From Neolewinella litorea (GTDB taxonomy: Bacteria > Bacteroidota > Bacteroidia > Chitinophagales > Saprospiraceae): DNA of 64,000 nt. Position 1 is the stretch's first letter; every line of letters begins with the position of its first letter. Both the position numbers and the translations under genes were made by a program. Location of the stretch: positions 44,169 through 108,168 of the forward strand of contig NZ_SRSF01000011.1 of assembly GCF_004803465.1 (NCBI RefSeq). Direction: 5' to 3'. Shown here piece after piece: positions 33,322 to 42,130 of the stretch. The notes beneath the pieces are model-generated. The model was not told where the DNA came from. It did no database searches and saw only the letters and a program-made list of their open reading frames with translations.

Positions 33322-35358
33322 TTATTTTCGAATAAAACCTAAATACAGTCTGACAAACCGTTTTGCAAATTGCCTTTTTTCCATCAACTCCTCCCGGCTG
33401 ACGTGTTTTTTTACCATCTTTAAAAAATTAAGGCGGGGGTCTAGCTGAATCATAATCCGTGGAAGTAACCGGCTCCGCGCGTAAGATCCATCAAACCATT
33501 GAGTGTAGGAACTTCGTTGTTTCTTACTGGAAATTATGTACCTCAAAGCTTGTGAAACAGTAAATGGCGGAGCGAACATACGAATGTTAGATTCCTCAAT
33601 ATTGCCACTATAATAAAGATCTCCGAGTGTAGCGGCCACCTCGGGAGTAGCGTCCTCTAACATTTCAAGCAAAATGGGTGTAATGGCTGCATAAGTGGTT
33701 TCAATTTCGGGGTATGCGGCCAGGGATTGACTGAGCGTACGAGAAAACGTCCGGATACCTTTTTTATAGTCGTCCATTCCCCACGTTTCAAGATGCACGG
33801 AAGGGGCTTTCAGTACCGGCTCGCAACGTCCGGCATCGTTTTTTTGGTAGCGCAAGGTTGTCCCATGTTCGCATTGCAAAAGTAGTTCCAGGATGGGTCC
33901 TTTTCCAGGTCTAATCGAGGGAAACATGTAGGCGGGTACCCTTCTGTTCTCTGCAGAGGTATGCGCACTAAAATAAGTTACCGCCAAATAGTAAGATGTC
34001 AGTTTAACATTACCTTTTTTGCTTTTCAATATTTTGAATATCGCATCCTGAAGCGTCCCCCTCCACCCTATATCGACAAACCCAATACGTTCACCCTGGA
34101 AAAGCCCTTCCTGCTCAAAATAACAAACGACGGTCTCACGGTAAACTCTCGCCTTTGATTCCACCTCAGCCTTCAGGGCTGAATTACTCAGGAGTTCATT
34201 TTGCAAACGGCTTATCAGCGCGTTTGTGAGCCTATTCTCTACGCCGTGATTGACTAGGGAATGCTTCAAATCCGGGTCAAGATAATCAATCAGTACATTC
34301 GGCTTGAAATGCAAACGTTTTGCGACAATATTAAAAGATATGGCATTATCCATTTCCTGGAAAATCCACCTGAAGCAACTAGTGGTGAGACAAAAAATTG
34401 ACGCGAAATACGTTGCCTGTCTGGAAGTGTATAAATACCGGATCTCGATATCGTAGTGAAAAAACGCTATAATTTCTTCTGCTATGATCTTTAGAAGATA
34501 GCCATCGCGCGCCAGGAAATAAAGCCGTTTAATTCCTTCATCTACTGCCTGTTTTAGCGAATTATGAACAAACCCATAAAACATAGGCCCGACGAAACTA
34601 GCCCCAAGTCGGTAAGACGGCTTAAAATCATAACCTTCCAGGCGTGTTTGCTTACTTGCACCAACAAAAAGTTGCAAGAATAAATTCTGTTCTCCCCTGA
34701 AGTAACTCTTTTCAACCTTGCTTAACAGAGAGTCCTGGTAAAAGGTATACTTAACCCCCGCCCGTTTGGCCATAATGCAATCGCTGTCGAAATTATCCCC
34801 CGTGTGAATAAGCGTGGAAGGCTGAATATTCTGATCATTGCAGACGTGATAGAAGAGATCTCCGTCAGATTTGCGCATCTTCAGTTCAGAAGAAAGATAG
34901 AGTGGAATAGAACACAAGCGAGGGTCCGCATTTTTAAGCATACTCGTGACAACTCCCTTACTGAGATACATATCCGAAATCAGATAGACTTTAGATCCGG
35001 AATCAATAATCTTCAATACCCTAGAAACATTTTCTGGTATAGGGTAACAATTCTCAATTTCAATTGTCTCCTCCAATTTTTGAAGGACCTGGAGGTGCTC
35101 AGTCTTAACCTGAGGAATATATGAACCTAAAGCCGCATACACCTCATCAAGCGTAATTTCAGGATATGAGCATGTCTCATTGGCTACCTTCTGCGCGTGT
35201 ACTCGGAGGTTGACGAATTCATCAATAAAAAAATCAGGTAAACCCAATTCAGTTTTACCCTTGAGTTTTTCTCTCATGGTAACAAAAACACCCTTATCAT
35301 TGGCCAGCTTGCGAGAAATTAGCGTGTCAAAAATATCAAACGAGTAGTTGTTCATCAT
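33322..35358 (-). CDS. HAD-superfamily protein of the polysaccharide-locus type
   Basis: Predicted 678 residues, AT-rich relative to neighbours. The N-terminal 200 residues are a HAD domain: YSFDIFDTLISRK has the DxD nucleophile, VYLISDMYLSK the Ser/Thr motif, and LIHTGDNFDSDCIMAKRAG the closing acidic pair. The following 450 residues (RLYFLARDGYLLKIIAEEI, YLYTSRQATYFAS, GERIGFVDIGWRGTLQDAIF) recur in large HAD proteins of capsule and O-antigen loci (COG5610-like). Function is not established; a phosphatase acting on a glycan precursor is likely. No glycosyltransferases are adjacent. Base composition suggests acquisition by transfer. Confidence 0.75.
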   Translation of the reverse strand: MMNNYSFDIFDTLISRKLANDKGVFVTMREKLKGKTELGLPDFFIDEFVNLRVHAQKVANETCSYPEITLDEVYAALGSYIPQVKTEHLQVLQKLEETIEIENCYPIPENVSRVLKIIDSGSKVYLISDMYLSKGVVTSMLKNADPRLCSIPLYLSSELKMRKSDGDLFYHVCNDQNIQPSTLIHTGDNFDSDCIMAKRAGVKYTFYQDSLLSKVEKSYFRGEQNLFLQLFVGASKQTRLEGYDFKPSYRLGASFVGPMFYGFVHNSLKQAVDEGIKRLYFLARDGYLLKIIAEEIIAFFHYDIEIRYLYTSRQATYFASIFCLTTSCFRWIFQEMDNAISFNIVAKRLHFKPNVLIDYLDPDLKHSLVNHGVENRLTNALISRLQNELLSNSALKAEVESKARVYRETVVCYFEQEGLFQGERIGFVDIGWRGTLQDAIFKILKSKKGNVKLTSYYLAVTYFSAHTSAENRRVPAYMFPSIRPGKGPILELLLQCEHGTTLRYQKNDAGRCEPVLKAPSVHLETWGMDDYKKGIRTFSRTLSQSLAAYPEIETTYAAITPILLEMLEDATPEVAATLGDLYYSGNIEESNIRMFAPPFTVSQALRYIISSKKQRSSYTQWFDGSYARSRLLPRIMIQLDPRLNFLKMVKKHVSREELMEKRQFAKRFVRLYLGFIRK

Positions 35359-36115
35359 AGTTAAAATCTAAAATACCAATTAAAAAATCGGTTATTAATT
35401 ATACAGCATTCTAGCCCTGCTCCTCAGCCAGTGGCTTGGGCTAAACGAAACCATGCCTCAGGACCGGTAGTGCGGAAGTTCATAGTGGACAGACCGCGCA
35501 GTTCAGCCTTATGCTCCTTTGCGGCCTCCGTAAAGGTAAACATCGCCGCGCAAACGTCGGGGTGGCCAAAGGCAAACAATGATCAGTGAAGGAGTATAGC
35601 GATGAGTCACCAAGTCCATTTGCGCTGAATTTCCGCACCATCGGTGGGGTGTCCATTTGACCAAAATACTTCAAAAGGAGGATAAAATCAAGGTGCTCAT
35701 GCATTACATCGATATTCACCTCAAGCCCCCTCGTATGCTCTCCCTCGGTCAGGGTCAAGCATTTCGTAGCTCCCGACCAAAGTTTGGTGTTGTTGTCGGG
35801 GGGTTACTCCCCCCCCTCTACCACCATGCGAAGGTGCCTGGACTTGTGACATCATTCGGGATGCGTCATACAATAATGCTGTAAATTCCGCTGTCACGCG
35901 AATTGATAAACAATACTGATACCCTCTTTTCAACTTTCCGTCACCGCATAGGAGCTTTCCGCGAGTATAGCGGTCCACTCGCGATACGAAATGTTCTCCC
36001 AGAGGGCTGTTCATATCGCGGGCTTCTCTGCCCCGATATCAATTACAAATTGCAGTCTGCTTTCTCCAATGCTGGATCGACCAACTGGGGTTCTTTGCCC
36101 TTGGGTGAAGGGGCC
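35359..36115. other. Gene-poor gap with hairpins
   Basis: About 750 bases without a supported gene. It contains a possible IS-end relic (separate entry), a perfect 13-base palindrome ACCAAAGTTTGGT near 35780, and a G6/C6 hairpin near 35800-35818 with a five-base loop. No T run follows the hairpin on the plus strand. The sequence looks like a decayed insertion hotspot between the HAD gene and the GH20 gene. Confidence 0.4.
35468..35662. repeat. Possible IS-end relic (inverted GTGCGGAA..TTCA motif)
   Basis: GTGCGGAAGTTCATAGTGGAC at 35470-35490 is repeated in inverse form at 35614-35640 (GTGCGGAAATTCAGCGCAAA then TGGAC), and CAAATGGAC recurs at about 35651-35660. Tandem and inverted repeats of this kind are typical of IS21-type element ends. 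No transposase gene remains, so it would be a solo or deleted element. Confidence 0.35.
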
Positions 36116-37750
36116 TCAGTTTCCGGCCGCCTGCTTTTCGACCACCGCATCCGGGGCGTAGTAGATTCCTTTACTTATCCACCGCTGCTGCAGCCTCGGG
36201 AGCGCGGCTTTGAAGGCTTCAAAGCTCTTGTGTTCTTTTTCCGTCCACCCCACCTCAGCATAGGCCGCTATCCGCGGAAAGACCAGAAAGTGCATCTGCC
36301 CGTCGGTAGGAATCCATTCCCCCCACATCTGGCAGCCGGTGCCGATGATGTTGTCGTGGTAGCTGGGATCGAGCTCCTTGGGGACGGGGTCAAAGGCATA
36401 CGCTTCCGACAGGGGTATGCTTTCGTAGCTGTAGTCGAGGTAAGTTCGGCTGTGGAGGGAGTTGACGATCTCGAACCCGTTTTCCGCGGCGCGGGTGGCC
36501 AGCTCCGGATCCCCTTTCCAGAAGTGCACTATGGTGGAGCTGGCCAGTTCCTGGTCGGATTCGGTATCCGCCGTATCCTGGTAATCGTGGAGGTTGTGGC
36601 CCATGATCTCGTTCCATCCCATCATCCGTCTTCCCTTGCTTTCCAGATAGCGGGAGATACCATTCGTAAAGAACACCTGGAGTTCGGCGGGGGTATCCAG
36701 CCCGTTATTCGCCATGTATTCCCGCACGGTGGGCGAAGATTTCCAGTGATCGTACTTGACCTCATCTCCTCCAATGTGGATGACGCGGGAAGGAAACAGG
36801 CTGACCACTTCATCGAGCACGTCGGTAAGGAAGCGGACCACCTTCGGATCGCTTACGTCGTACACGTCCTGACTGACCCCGAACCAAATAGGTACCTCAA
36901 TCTTCTGCTTCGCGGTGCCCAACCAGGGGTAGGCCGCGATGGCAGCGCTGGAGTGACCGGGCATTTCAATTTCCGGCACCACCGTGATGTGCCGCGCTGC
37001 GGCGTAGGCGACGATCTCCCGGATTTCGTCCTGTGTATAGAATCCTTCGTGCGGCTCGGCCGACTGGATGGGGCTATCCCACTTCAGCGGACCCACCTGT
37101 GAGCTCTTCCGTTTGCCACCAACCTCCGTAAGCAGGGGGTATTTCTTGATCTCTATCCTCCATCCCTGGTCATCGACCAGGTGCCAGTGGAATACATTCA
37201 TCTTGAGGTGCGCCATTTCATCCAGGAGGAGCTTCACCTGCTCCGACCCCTTGAAAAAGCGCCCCTCGTCGAGCATGAACGCGCGCCAGGCGAAGCGGGG
37301 GGCGTCGCTGATGGTTACCGCCGGCAATTGGAAGGACTCCACGGAATGGTCGGTCTCCGGCAGCAGCTGCAGCAGGCTCTGCACCCCGTAGAACCAACCG
37401 GCACCACCGGAGGCAAGGAGCTCGATTCCTTCCCCTCCCACGATCAGCCGGTAGGCTTCTTGTCCCAGTGTTTCATCCACTTCGAACTTTACCGCCGGAG
37501 CGCGGGATCCCGCGTTCCCACCGATGGCCAGCCGTATGCCCGTACGCTCACCGATGGCGTCCTGCAGGACCCGCGCCGCCGCCTCGCTTTGCGCCCCGGC
37601 CCGGATAGGGATGCCCCCGTCCAAGGTGAAACTCCCCTCCCCCACCACTACCTCCTGGGGCCGCGGCACGATATGGATATCCTGGGCCGCCAGGTGGAAA
37701 GAAGCTCCCCAGGCCAGGGTTGCGAGCAGGAGGATGAGGAAGTTATGCAT
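36116..37750 (-). CDS. GH20 beta-N-acetylhexosaminidase
   Basis: Predicted 544 residues with a signal peptide (MHNFLILLLATLAWGASFHLAAQ). Residues 25-150 are the GH20b-type N-terminal domain (IHIVPRPQEVVVGEGSFTL, YRLIVGGEGIELLASGGAGWFYGVQSLLQLL). The catalytic barrel follows (RFAWRAFMLDEGRFFKG, LDEMAHLKMNVFHWHLVDDQGWRIE). HIGGDEV carries the catalytic Asp-Glu pair, and MMGWNEI and GCQMWGEW line the pocket. GH20 enzymes remove terminal GlcNAc or GalNAc by substrate-assisted catalysis, for example from chitin oligomers or glycoproteins. Exported; complete. Confidence 0.92.
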   Translation of the reverse strand: MHNFLILLLATLAWGASFHLAAQDIHIVPRPQEVVVGEGSFTLDGGIPIRAGAQSEAAARVLQDAIGERTGIRLAIGGNAGSRAPAVKFEVDETLGQEAYRLIVGGEGIELLASGGAGWFYGVQSLLQLLPETDHSVESFQLPAVTISDAPRFAWRAFMLDEGRFFKGSEQVKLLLDEMAHLKMNVFHWHLVDDQGWRIEIKKYPLLTEVGGKRKSSQVGPLKWDSPIQSAEPHEGFYTQDEIREIVAYAAARHITVVPEIEMPGHSSAAIAAYPWLGTAKQKIEVPIWFGVSQDVYDVSDPKVVRFLTDVLDEVVSLFPSRVIHIGGDEVKYDHWKSSPTVREYMANNGLDTPAELQVFFTNGISRYLESKGRRMMGWNEIMGHNLHDYQDTADTESDQELASSTIVHFWKGDPELATRAAENGFEIVNSLHSRTYLDYSYESIPLSEAYAFDPVPKELDPSYHDNIIGTGCQMWGEWIPTDGQMHFLVFPRIAAYAEVGWTEKEHKSFEAFKAALPRLQQRWISKGIYYAPDAVVEKQAAGN

Positions 37751-37908
37751 GGGTCAATGAGCGTTGGTTGCTGAAGAAATCCAGGGCCGGTCTGGAGCAA
37801 TCTGGATCCCGCTGTCTGGCAGTTTGAAGGTACATAAAGGGCGAGACTGGTGGGCGCCCCTGCGATGGTGTCATTGGTGCGTGTTCTACGGGGTATACAC
37901 GATGAACG

Positions 37909-38415
37909 TTACCGTACCGCGTTGTTATTGATTCTTTCAATCATCCCTTTTCTAATCCATTGGGTAACAGCAAAGGACATTACCCAAGCCAACCATAGCC
38001 AATATTCATATCTAAATGCCCAATTGACCGCTGGCGGAATAAATACTACCCACTCTATAATGAGCATCAATCCGACTTTTTCGGGCCGTATATTAGAGCC
38101 AACAGCATCAAATACTGCCATCACTATGAGGAACCCACTGATTATCAGCAGTCCATAAGTGAGGAACTGTAGCGGTATGGTCAACAAATTCCAAATCAGA
38201 ACACTACCCCAGCCTTCTTGCTGGACTCCAATGATTTCAAACAATACTAAAGTCAGATACGTCGTCACAATGAACCCAACCAGATGGATCCAATTTGTGG
38301 ACAATATTTTCAAGGTGTGTTTAATTCTGCTCAACGCGTTGTCTTTTAATTTATTCCAAGGTAGGCCCGGCAGCAACCGTAGGGGTCGAAACACACCCAT
38401 ATTCAGGGCGGACAC
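37909..38415 (-). CDS. Small membrane protein, unknown
   Basis: Predicted 168 residues with four hydrophobic segments: IHLVGFIVTTYLTLVLFEII, LIWNLLTIPLQFLTYGLLII with SGFLIVMAVFDAVG, VGLMLIIEWVVFIPPAVNW and YWLWLAWVMSFAVTQWI. The stretch is more AT-rich than the GH20 gene beside it. No family recognised and no conserved polar motif is evident. The first 35 residues are basic and soluble. A Met a little inside may be the real start. Confidence 0.5.
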   Translation of the reverse strand: MSALNMGVFRPLRLLPGLPWNKLKDNALSRIKHTLKILSTNWIHLVGFIVTTYLTLVLFEIIGVQQEGWGSVLIWNLLTIPLQFLTYGLLIISGFLIVMAVFDAVGSNIRPEKVGLMLIIEWVVFIPPAVNWAFRYEYWLWLAWVMSFAVTQWIRKGMIERINNNAVR

Positions 38416-39098
38416 CTTGCCAGATGCCCGTCATCTGCCGTAGCTGAACGCCATGAACGATACAACCACGACGCCTTGAACTCAAAACGGAGCAAAAGCT
38501 TTTCCGCCCACCGCATGATTCTCTACTTGACGGCACCAATCAAAGAACAGGACTGTGATCCATTGCGCACGCGGGGAGATCACGGCCTAAAACATCTGGC
38601 TAATGCCCTGCAGGGGTTATTGCTCGGAAGACTTCTGCCCTACTTCCGGATAACTCAACCACCCGAATCCGCTGCAGCGATCGGGTTCAAACGACACTTC
38701 TTTGGACATGCTGGGTAGTCGGCTTCCGGCGCTTGGCATACCTGGAGTGAGCGCCTCCGAAACGGAATACTAACCGACGTGCTTCGGCGGGAAAGTGGAG
38801 CTCAAACCCACTTTAGAGGGCCCCAACCGGGGCTTATGATGCAGCAACGCGCCACCAATATAAATATCCAGCTTCCCTTTGCATTATCGGGAAATAGCCG
38901 CTAATTTCCTTAGGCGGATCGAGGGTTGACTCACTCTTTACGCGCATATTACGCTTAGGTGACGTATGCTCTCTACGTTACATATACCCGATCAACAAGG
39001 TTAAATCCGTTTAGCTCCCCTTTGGCCCCACCAGTCCGTGCGGGCCCTAAGGAGCATATAGGTATGTCGCCTGAAGCATCATTTTATCCTAACACCCA
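38416..39098. other. Gap upstream of the large unknown operon
   Basis: About 680 bases with no gene I can support. One plus-strand frame at 38476-38718 is open for 80 codons but does not resemble protein. The last 150 bases before the operon are AT-rich and must hold its promoter. I see no clear TAnnTTTG-type Bacteroidota -7 box, so no site is called. Confidence 0.4.
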
Positions 39099-40091
39099 AT
39101 GGCAGTACGACTTACGGAGAGCCGCTTACCCGCAAATTTTACGGCCGCCGATCTGGGTCAGGCCGCTACCGCAACCGACGGTCGCTGCGTATTGGTTTCC
39201 TTCATTCCTTCTCCGTTGGTCGTGGGCCGTCCTAACAGCTATGTTCTCTTTGTCACCGATGCGGCGTTAGTTGCCGCTGCTCAGACCTACGAATGGACCT
39301 TCCGCGAAGGCGATCACCCGCCGGTGGTGCAAAGCAGCGACGAGGGGGAGACCACTTACCAACCGGTCCACGCCGGACCGCTCACCCTCACGGTGCGCGT
39401 GCTGGGGGCCGGCAACGCCGAACAGGCCAGCGTCGCGTTGGCGCAGGCCAGCGTCGCGCCCAATGCCACCCTGGAGCAGCAGATCGCCGCCGCCTCCCAG
39501 CAACCCGGCCCTGGCCTCGGCAACCCGGGCGTAGCGCGCGAACTGATCAACGATCACAACGCTTACTACCAGGCCGCCGCTACGCAGTTCGCGGCGGGTG
39601 ACGAGCAATTCGGTTGCTTCCTGTTCAGTACCGTGTATGACGGTGCACTACGGCAACCCGCCGATCGCCGGCGGCAGCACGTGCAGCAACTGGCCGCATC
39701 GCTGAACAACAGCCTGGGCAACTTCGCCGAACTCGCCGCGGAAGCGACGGGCACCTGCGGCATCCGTCTGTTCCTGCTCGCGATGTCGCTGGGTGCGGCG
39801 CCGCCCGTACCCTGGACCGAAATTCCCGAAACCCCGGCCGCCCGGCCGCCGGTGGAGGCACAGCTCCGCACCCGCATCAATGCACTGGACCCGACGGTCA
39901 AAGTAGACCTGTTCAATTTGCTACGGTTCCCGAAGAGCAACATTTTCCAGTGCGCGCGGCTGTTGGTGGCCCTGCGCGACCGCTACTTCGCCGGCGCCAG
40001 TTTCAACGACGTGATCAGCGGCATGTCGGGTACGCGCGCCGTCTGGATCACCCGCCACCTGCGTGAAGGACCCATCCTGAGAAACCCGTAA
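39099..40091 (+). CDS. Unknown operon protein A: Ig/PKD-like plus helical region
   Basis: Predicted 330 residues; family not recognised. Residues about 28-115 have the strand pattern of an Ig/PKD-like domain (RPNSYVLFVTDAALVAAAQTYEWTFREGD, TTYQPVHAGPLTLTVRVLGAG). A Pro/Gly-rich linker follows, then a helical part (VARELINDHNAYYQAAATQFAAGDEQFGCFLFSTVYDGAL, RRRQHVQQLAASLNN) and LDPTVKVDLFNLLRFPKSNIFQCARLLVALRDRYFAGASFNDVI. No signal peptide or membrane segment. It is the first gene of the six-gene run; gene B starts 3 bases after its stop. The start ATG sits at the first Met of the coding-like sequence. Confidence 0.65.
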   Translation: MAVRLTESRLPANFTAADLGQAATATDGRCVLVSFIPSPLVVGRPNSYVLFVTDAALVAAAQTYEWTFREGDHPPVVQSSDEGETTYQPVHAGPLTLTVRVLGAGNAEQASVALAQASVAPNATLEQQIAAASQQPGPGLGNPGVARELINDHNAYYQAAATQFAAGDEQFGCFLFSTVYDGALRQPADRRRQHVQQLAASLNNSLGNFAELAAEATGTCGIRLFLLAMSLGAAPPVPWTEIPETPAARPPVEAQLRTRINALDPTVKVDLFNLLRFPKSNIFQCARLLVALRDRYFAGASFNDVISGMSGTRAVWITRHLREGPILRNP

Positions 40092-40094
40092 CCC

Positions 40095-42125
40095 ATGAGC
40101 TCTACCACAACGGGCAATCAGTCCAGCAACCGGTGCGCCCTCCTGGCCATACCCCCTAACACCGCCCCGACCGGCGGCCCCGGCAGCCCGCCGGGGCCGA
40201 CGCCTGCGGCCGGGCCGCCCCCTGCTTTCAACGGCATACCCGAACACGTACCCCAGCGTACCTTCATTTCTTCGCCCCGGGTAGCGGGTGACGACTTTCT
40301 CGAGGGGGCCCGTACCTACCACCAGAACTGTGGGCTAGCCCCGGTATGGGTCGATTCACTGGCGCATATGGTCCGGCTGTTGAGCGAAGACACGCTCACG
40401 CATTTCGACCGCATCCGGCTGGTGACGCATGCCAACGGGGACGACCTGATCATACCGCTGTTCGGACAAAGCACGGTACAGGCGGATCGCCACGCGCTGG
40501 AAGACCACCTCAACGGTTTTGCCGAAAGCGACGAGCGGGGTATTCTCTCGATTCTGGATCTCGGCCTGGGGCAGCATTTTTTCAGTTGGTCCAACTCCAC
40601 GATCCTGGCGGTGATCCGGGCCGGCAATTCGGGCCTGCTGGCGCCCTACGGCATCGCTACTTCGGGGCTGCCACCGGGCGACCTGCAGCGCTTTCTTTTT
40701 TATTGCTGCGACCTGGTCTTCGTCACGGCCAACCGCGTCAAGCGCAACGGGAGCAATCTGAACGCGGCCGATAAGAATAGCCTCCTCCGCGCCGTTCGTC
40801 GCTTAATCGACCTCACCGCACCGGCCACCGGGGCGGATGCGCTACGCACTTTTCTGACCGGCCGGCCCGTAAACGACCTGGGCCCGGACGCCACTCATAC
40901 GTTCAACTACACGCTCCCGGCGGGCGCGATGAATTTATTCCTGCTGGCCGGGCGGGCCGCCGAAGCCAGCGAAGCCGGGTTCAGAACCCAACTCACTACC
41001 GTAAAAAATCGCCTGGACAGCAATTCCACCCTCGACGTGCGAGGCTGCCGGGCCGGCCAATACACGAGTTACCTGCGGGCCTTGCAGGCTTTTTTCGGCC
41101 GTACGGGTAACCGGCCCAAAATAACCGCCCCCCGGTGGTACCAGTTTTTCGGCTCGTGCGAACGCAGTGTCGTCGGGAACAACGCCGAATTGCGCAACCT
41201 CCTCCAAACGGGTGCCGATGCCGCCGGGATCCGGGCCGCCTTCGCCGAATGGATGGACCGCAGCCGGGTGCAGGAGCGACACCAACCCTTCTGGTTGGCC
41301 CGCCTGCTGCGCAATTCGGGAAACGTCATTCGGTTTTGCCAGCTGGTGTGGCGCGCCGATCTGCCCCCACTCGCTCCACCGCTATCGCCCGTGGGGTGGC
41401 CCGCCTTCCTGCTGCTGAATTTCGCACAGGCGATGACAAAAGTGGCCGAATTTTTCAACGTGACCGGTAGCGGGGTACCTACCGCCGCCCAACTTACGGC
41501 CCTGCAGCCGCTGGTGAGTACGAAACTGGACGGGTACGCCAGTTTCCTCTTCGCCACGGTCGACGAGGCGAACAAGGCCGCGACCTTCACCGCCCTGAGC
41601 CAGATCGATACCGAAATCGGTACCACGCTAGTACCCAATACCGCCCCGGCGCCGCTACAAGTAAGTCAGGTGACCGGCTACCAGGCGGCGCTGATCAACG
41701 CCCTGGAGACCACCCAACTGGCCCCCATCCGCAACTTGATGGCGGCCTGCGAAGCCCGCATCCAGGACGCTGCCGATCCCGGCATGTACTACTATATGAT
41801 CAATGCGGGACTACCGGTTTTTCTCTTTCGCACGGAGGAACGAATGCTGACGGGTCACCGGATCAGCGCCACCCACAACCGGATCGTGGTGCACGCGACG
41901 CATCGCGACCCGGCTTTCCGCCAATGGCCCCGCTTGCTGTGGGCCGAGCCCCTGCCGGCCGCTAATACGATCGACACCCTCGTGGTCACCAATGCCGACG
42001 CCCGTCGCTTCGCGATGATGGTCCGTTCGGCCGAGCCCGGCGATACCGACGTAGCGGCCTGCCCGCACCCGACTTGCGACCAGGCCCTCGAAAAAGTAAC
42101 CAATACTCCGGACTCCTTATTCTGA
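40095..42125 (+). CDS. Unknown operon protein B: possible caspase-like (His/Cys) domain
   Basis: Predicted 676 residues; no family assigned. A Pro-rich N-terminus (residues 15-50) precedes a part that resembles clan CD/DUF4347-type folds: RIRLVTHANGDD with His112 after a hydrophobic strand, and STLDVRGCRAGQYTSYLRALQAFFG with Cys318 after a second strand and before a helix. In caspase-like enzymes such a His and Cys form the catalytic dyad; here a 200-residue helical insert separates them. The C-terminal half is mostly helical, ending VATHRDPAFRQWPRLLWAEPLP-like strands and a Cys/His-containing tail (CPHPTCDQ). No signal peptide. The peptidase idea is an inference from pattern only. Gene C starts 5 bases after the stop. 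Confidence 0.6.
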   Translation: MSSTTTGNQSSNRCALLAIPPNTAPTGGPGSPPGPTPAAGPPPAFNGIPEHVPQRTFISSPRVAGDDFLEGARTYHQNCGLAPVWVDSLAHMVRLLSEDTLTHFDRIRLVTHANGDDLIIPLFGQSTVQADRHALEDHLNGFAESDERGILSILDLGLGQHFFSWSNSTILAVIRAGNSGLLAPYGIATSGLPPGDLQRFLFYCCDLVFVTANRVKRNGSNLNAADKNSLLRAVRRLIDLTAPATGADALRTFLTGRPVNDLGPDATHTFNYTLPAGAMNLFLLAGRAAEASEAGFRTQLTTVKNRLDSNSTLDVRGCRAGQYTSYLRALQAFFGRTGNRPKITAPRWYQFFGSCERSVVGNNAELRNLLQTGADAAGIRAAFAEWMDRSRVQERHQPFWLARLLRNSGNVIRFCQLVWRADLPPLAPPLSPVGWPAFLLLNFAQAMTKVAEFFNVTGSGVPTAAQLTALQPLVSTKLDGYASFLFATVDEANKAATFTALSQIDTEIGTTLVPNTAPAPLQVSQVTGYQAALINALETTQLAPIRNLMAACEARIQDAADPGMYYYMINAGLPVFLFRTEERMLTGHRISATHNRIVVHATHRDPAFRQWPRLLWAEPLPAANTIDTLVVTNADARRFAMMVRSAEPGDTDVAACPHPTCDQALEKVTNTPDSLF

Positions 42126-42130
42126 CCGCC

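Noticed and set aside
38476..38718. 80-codon plus-strand open frame
   Set aside because: Composition and residue pattern do not look like protein; no start context or neighbours supporting it.
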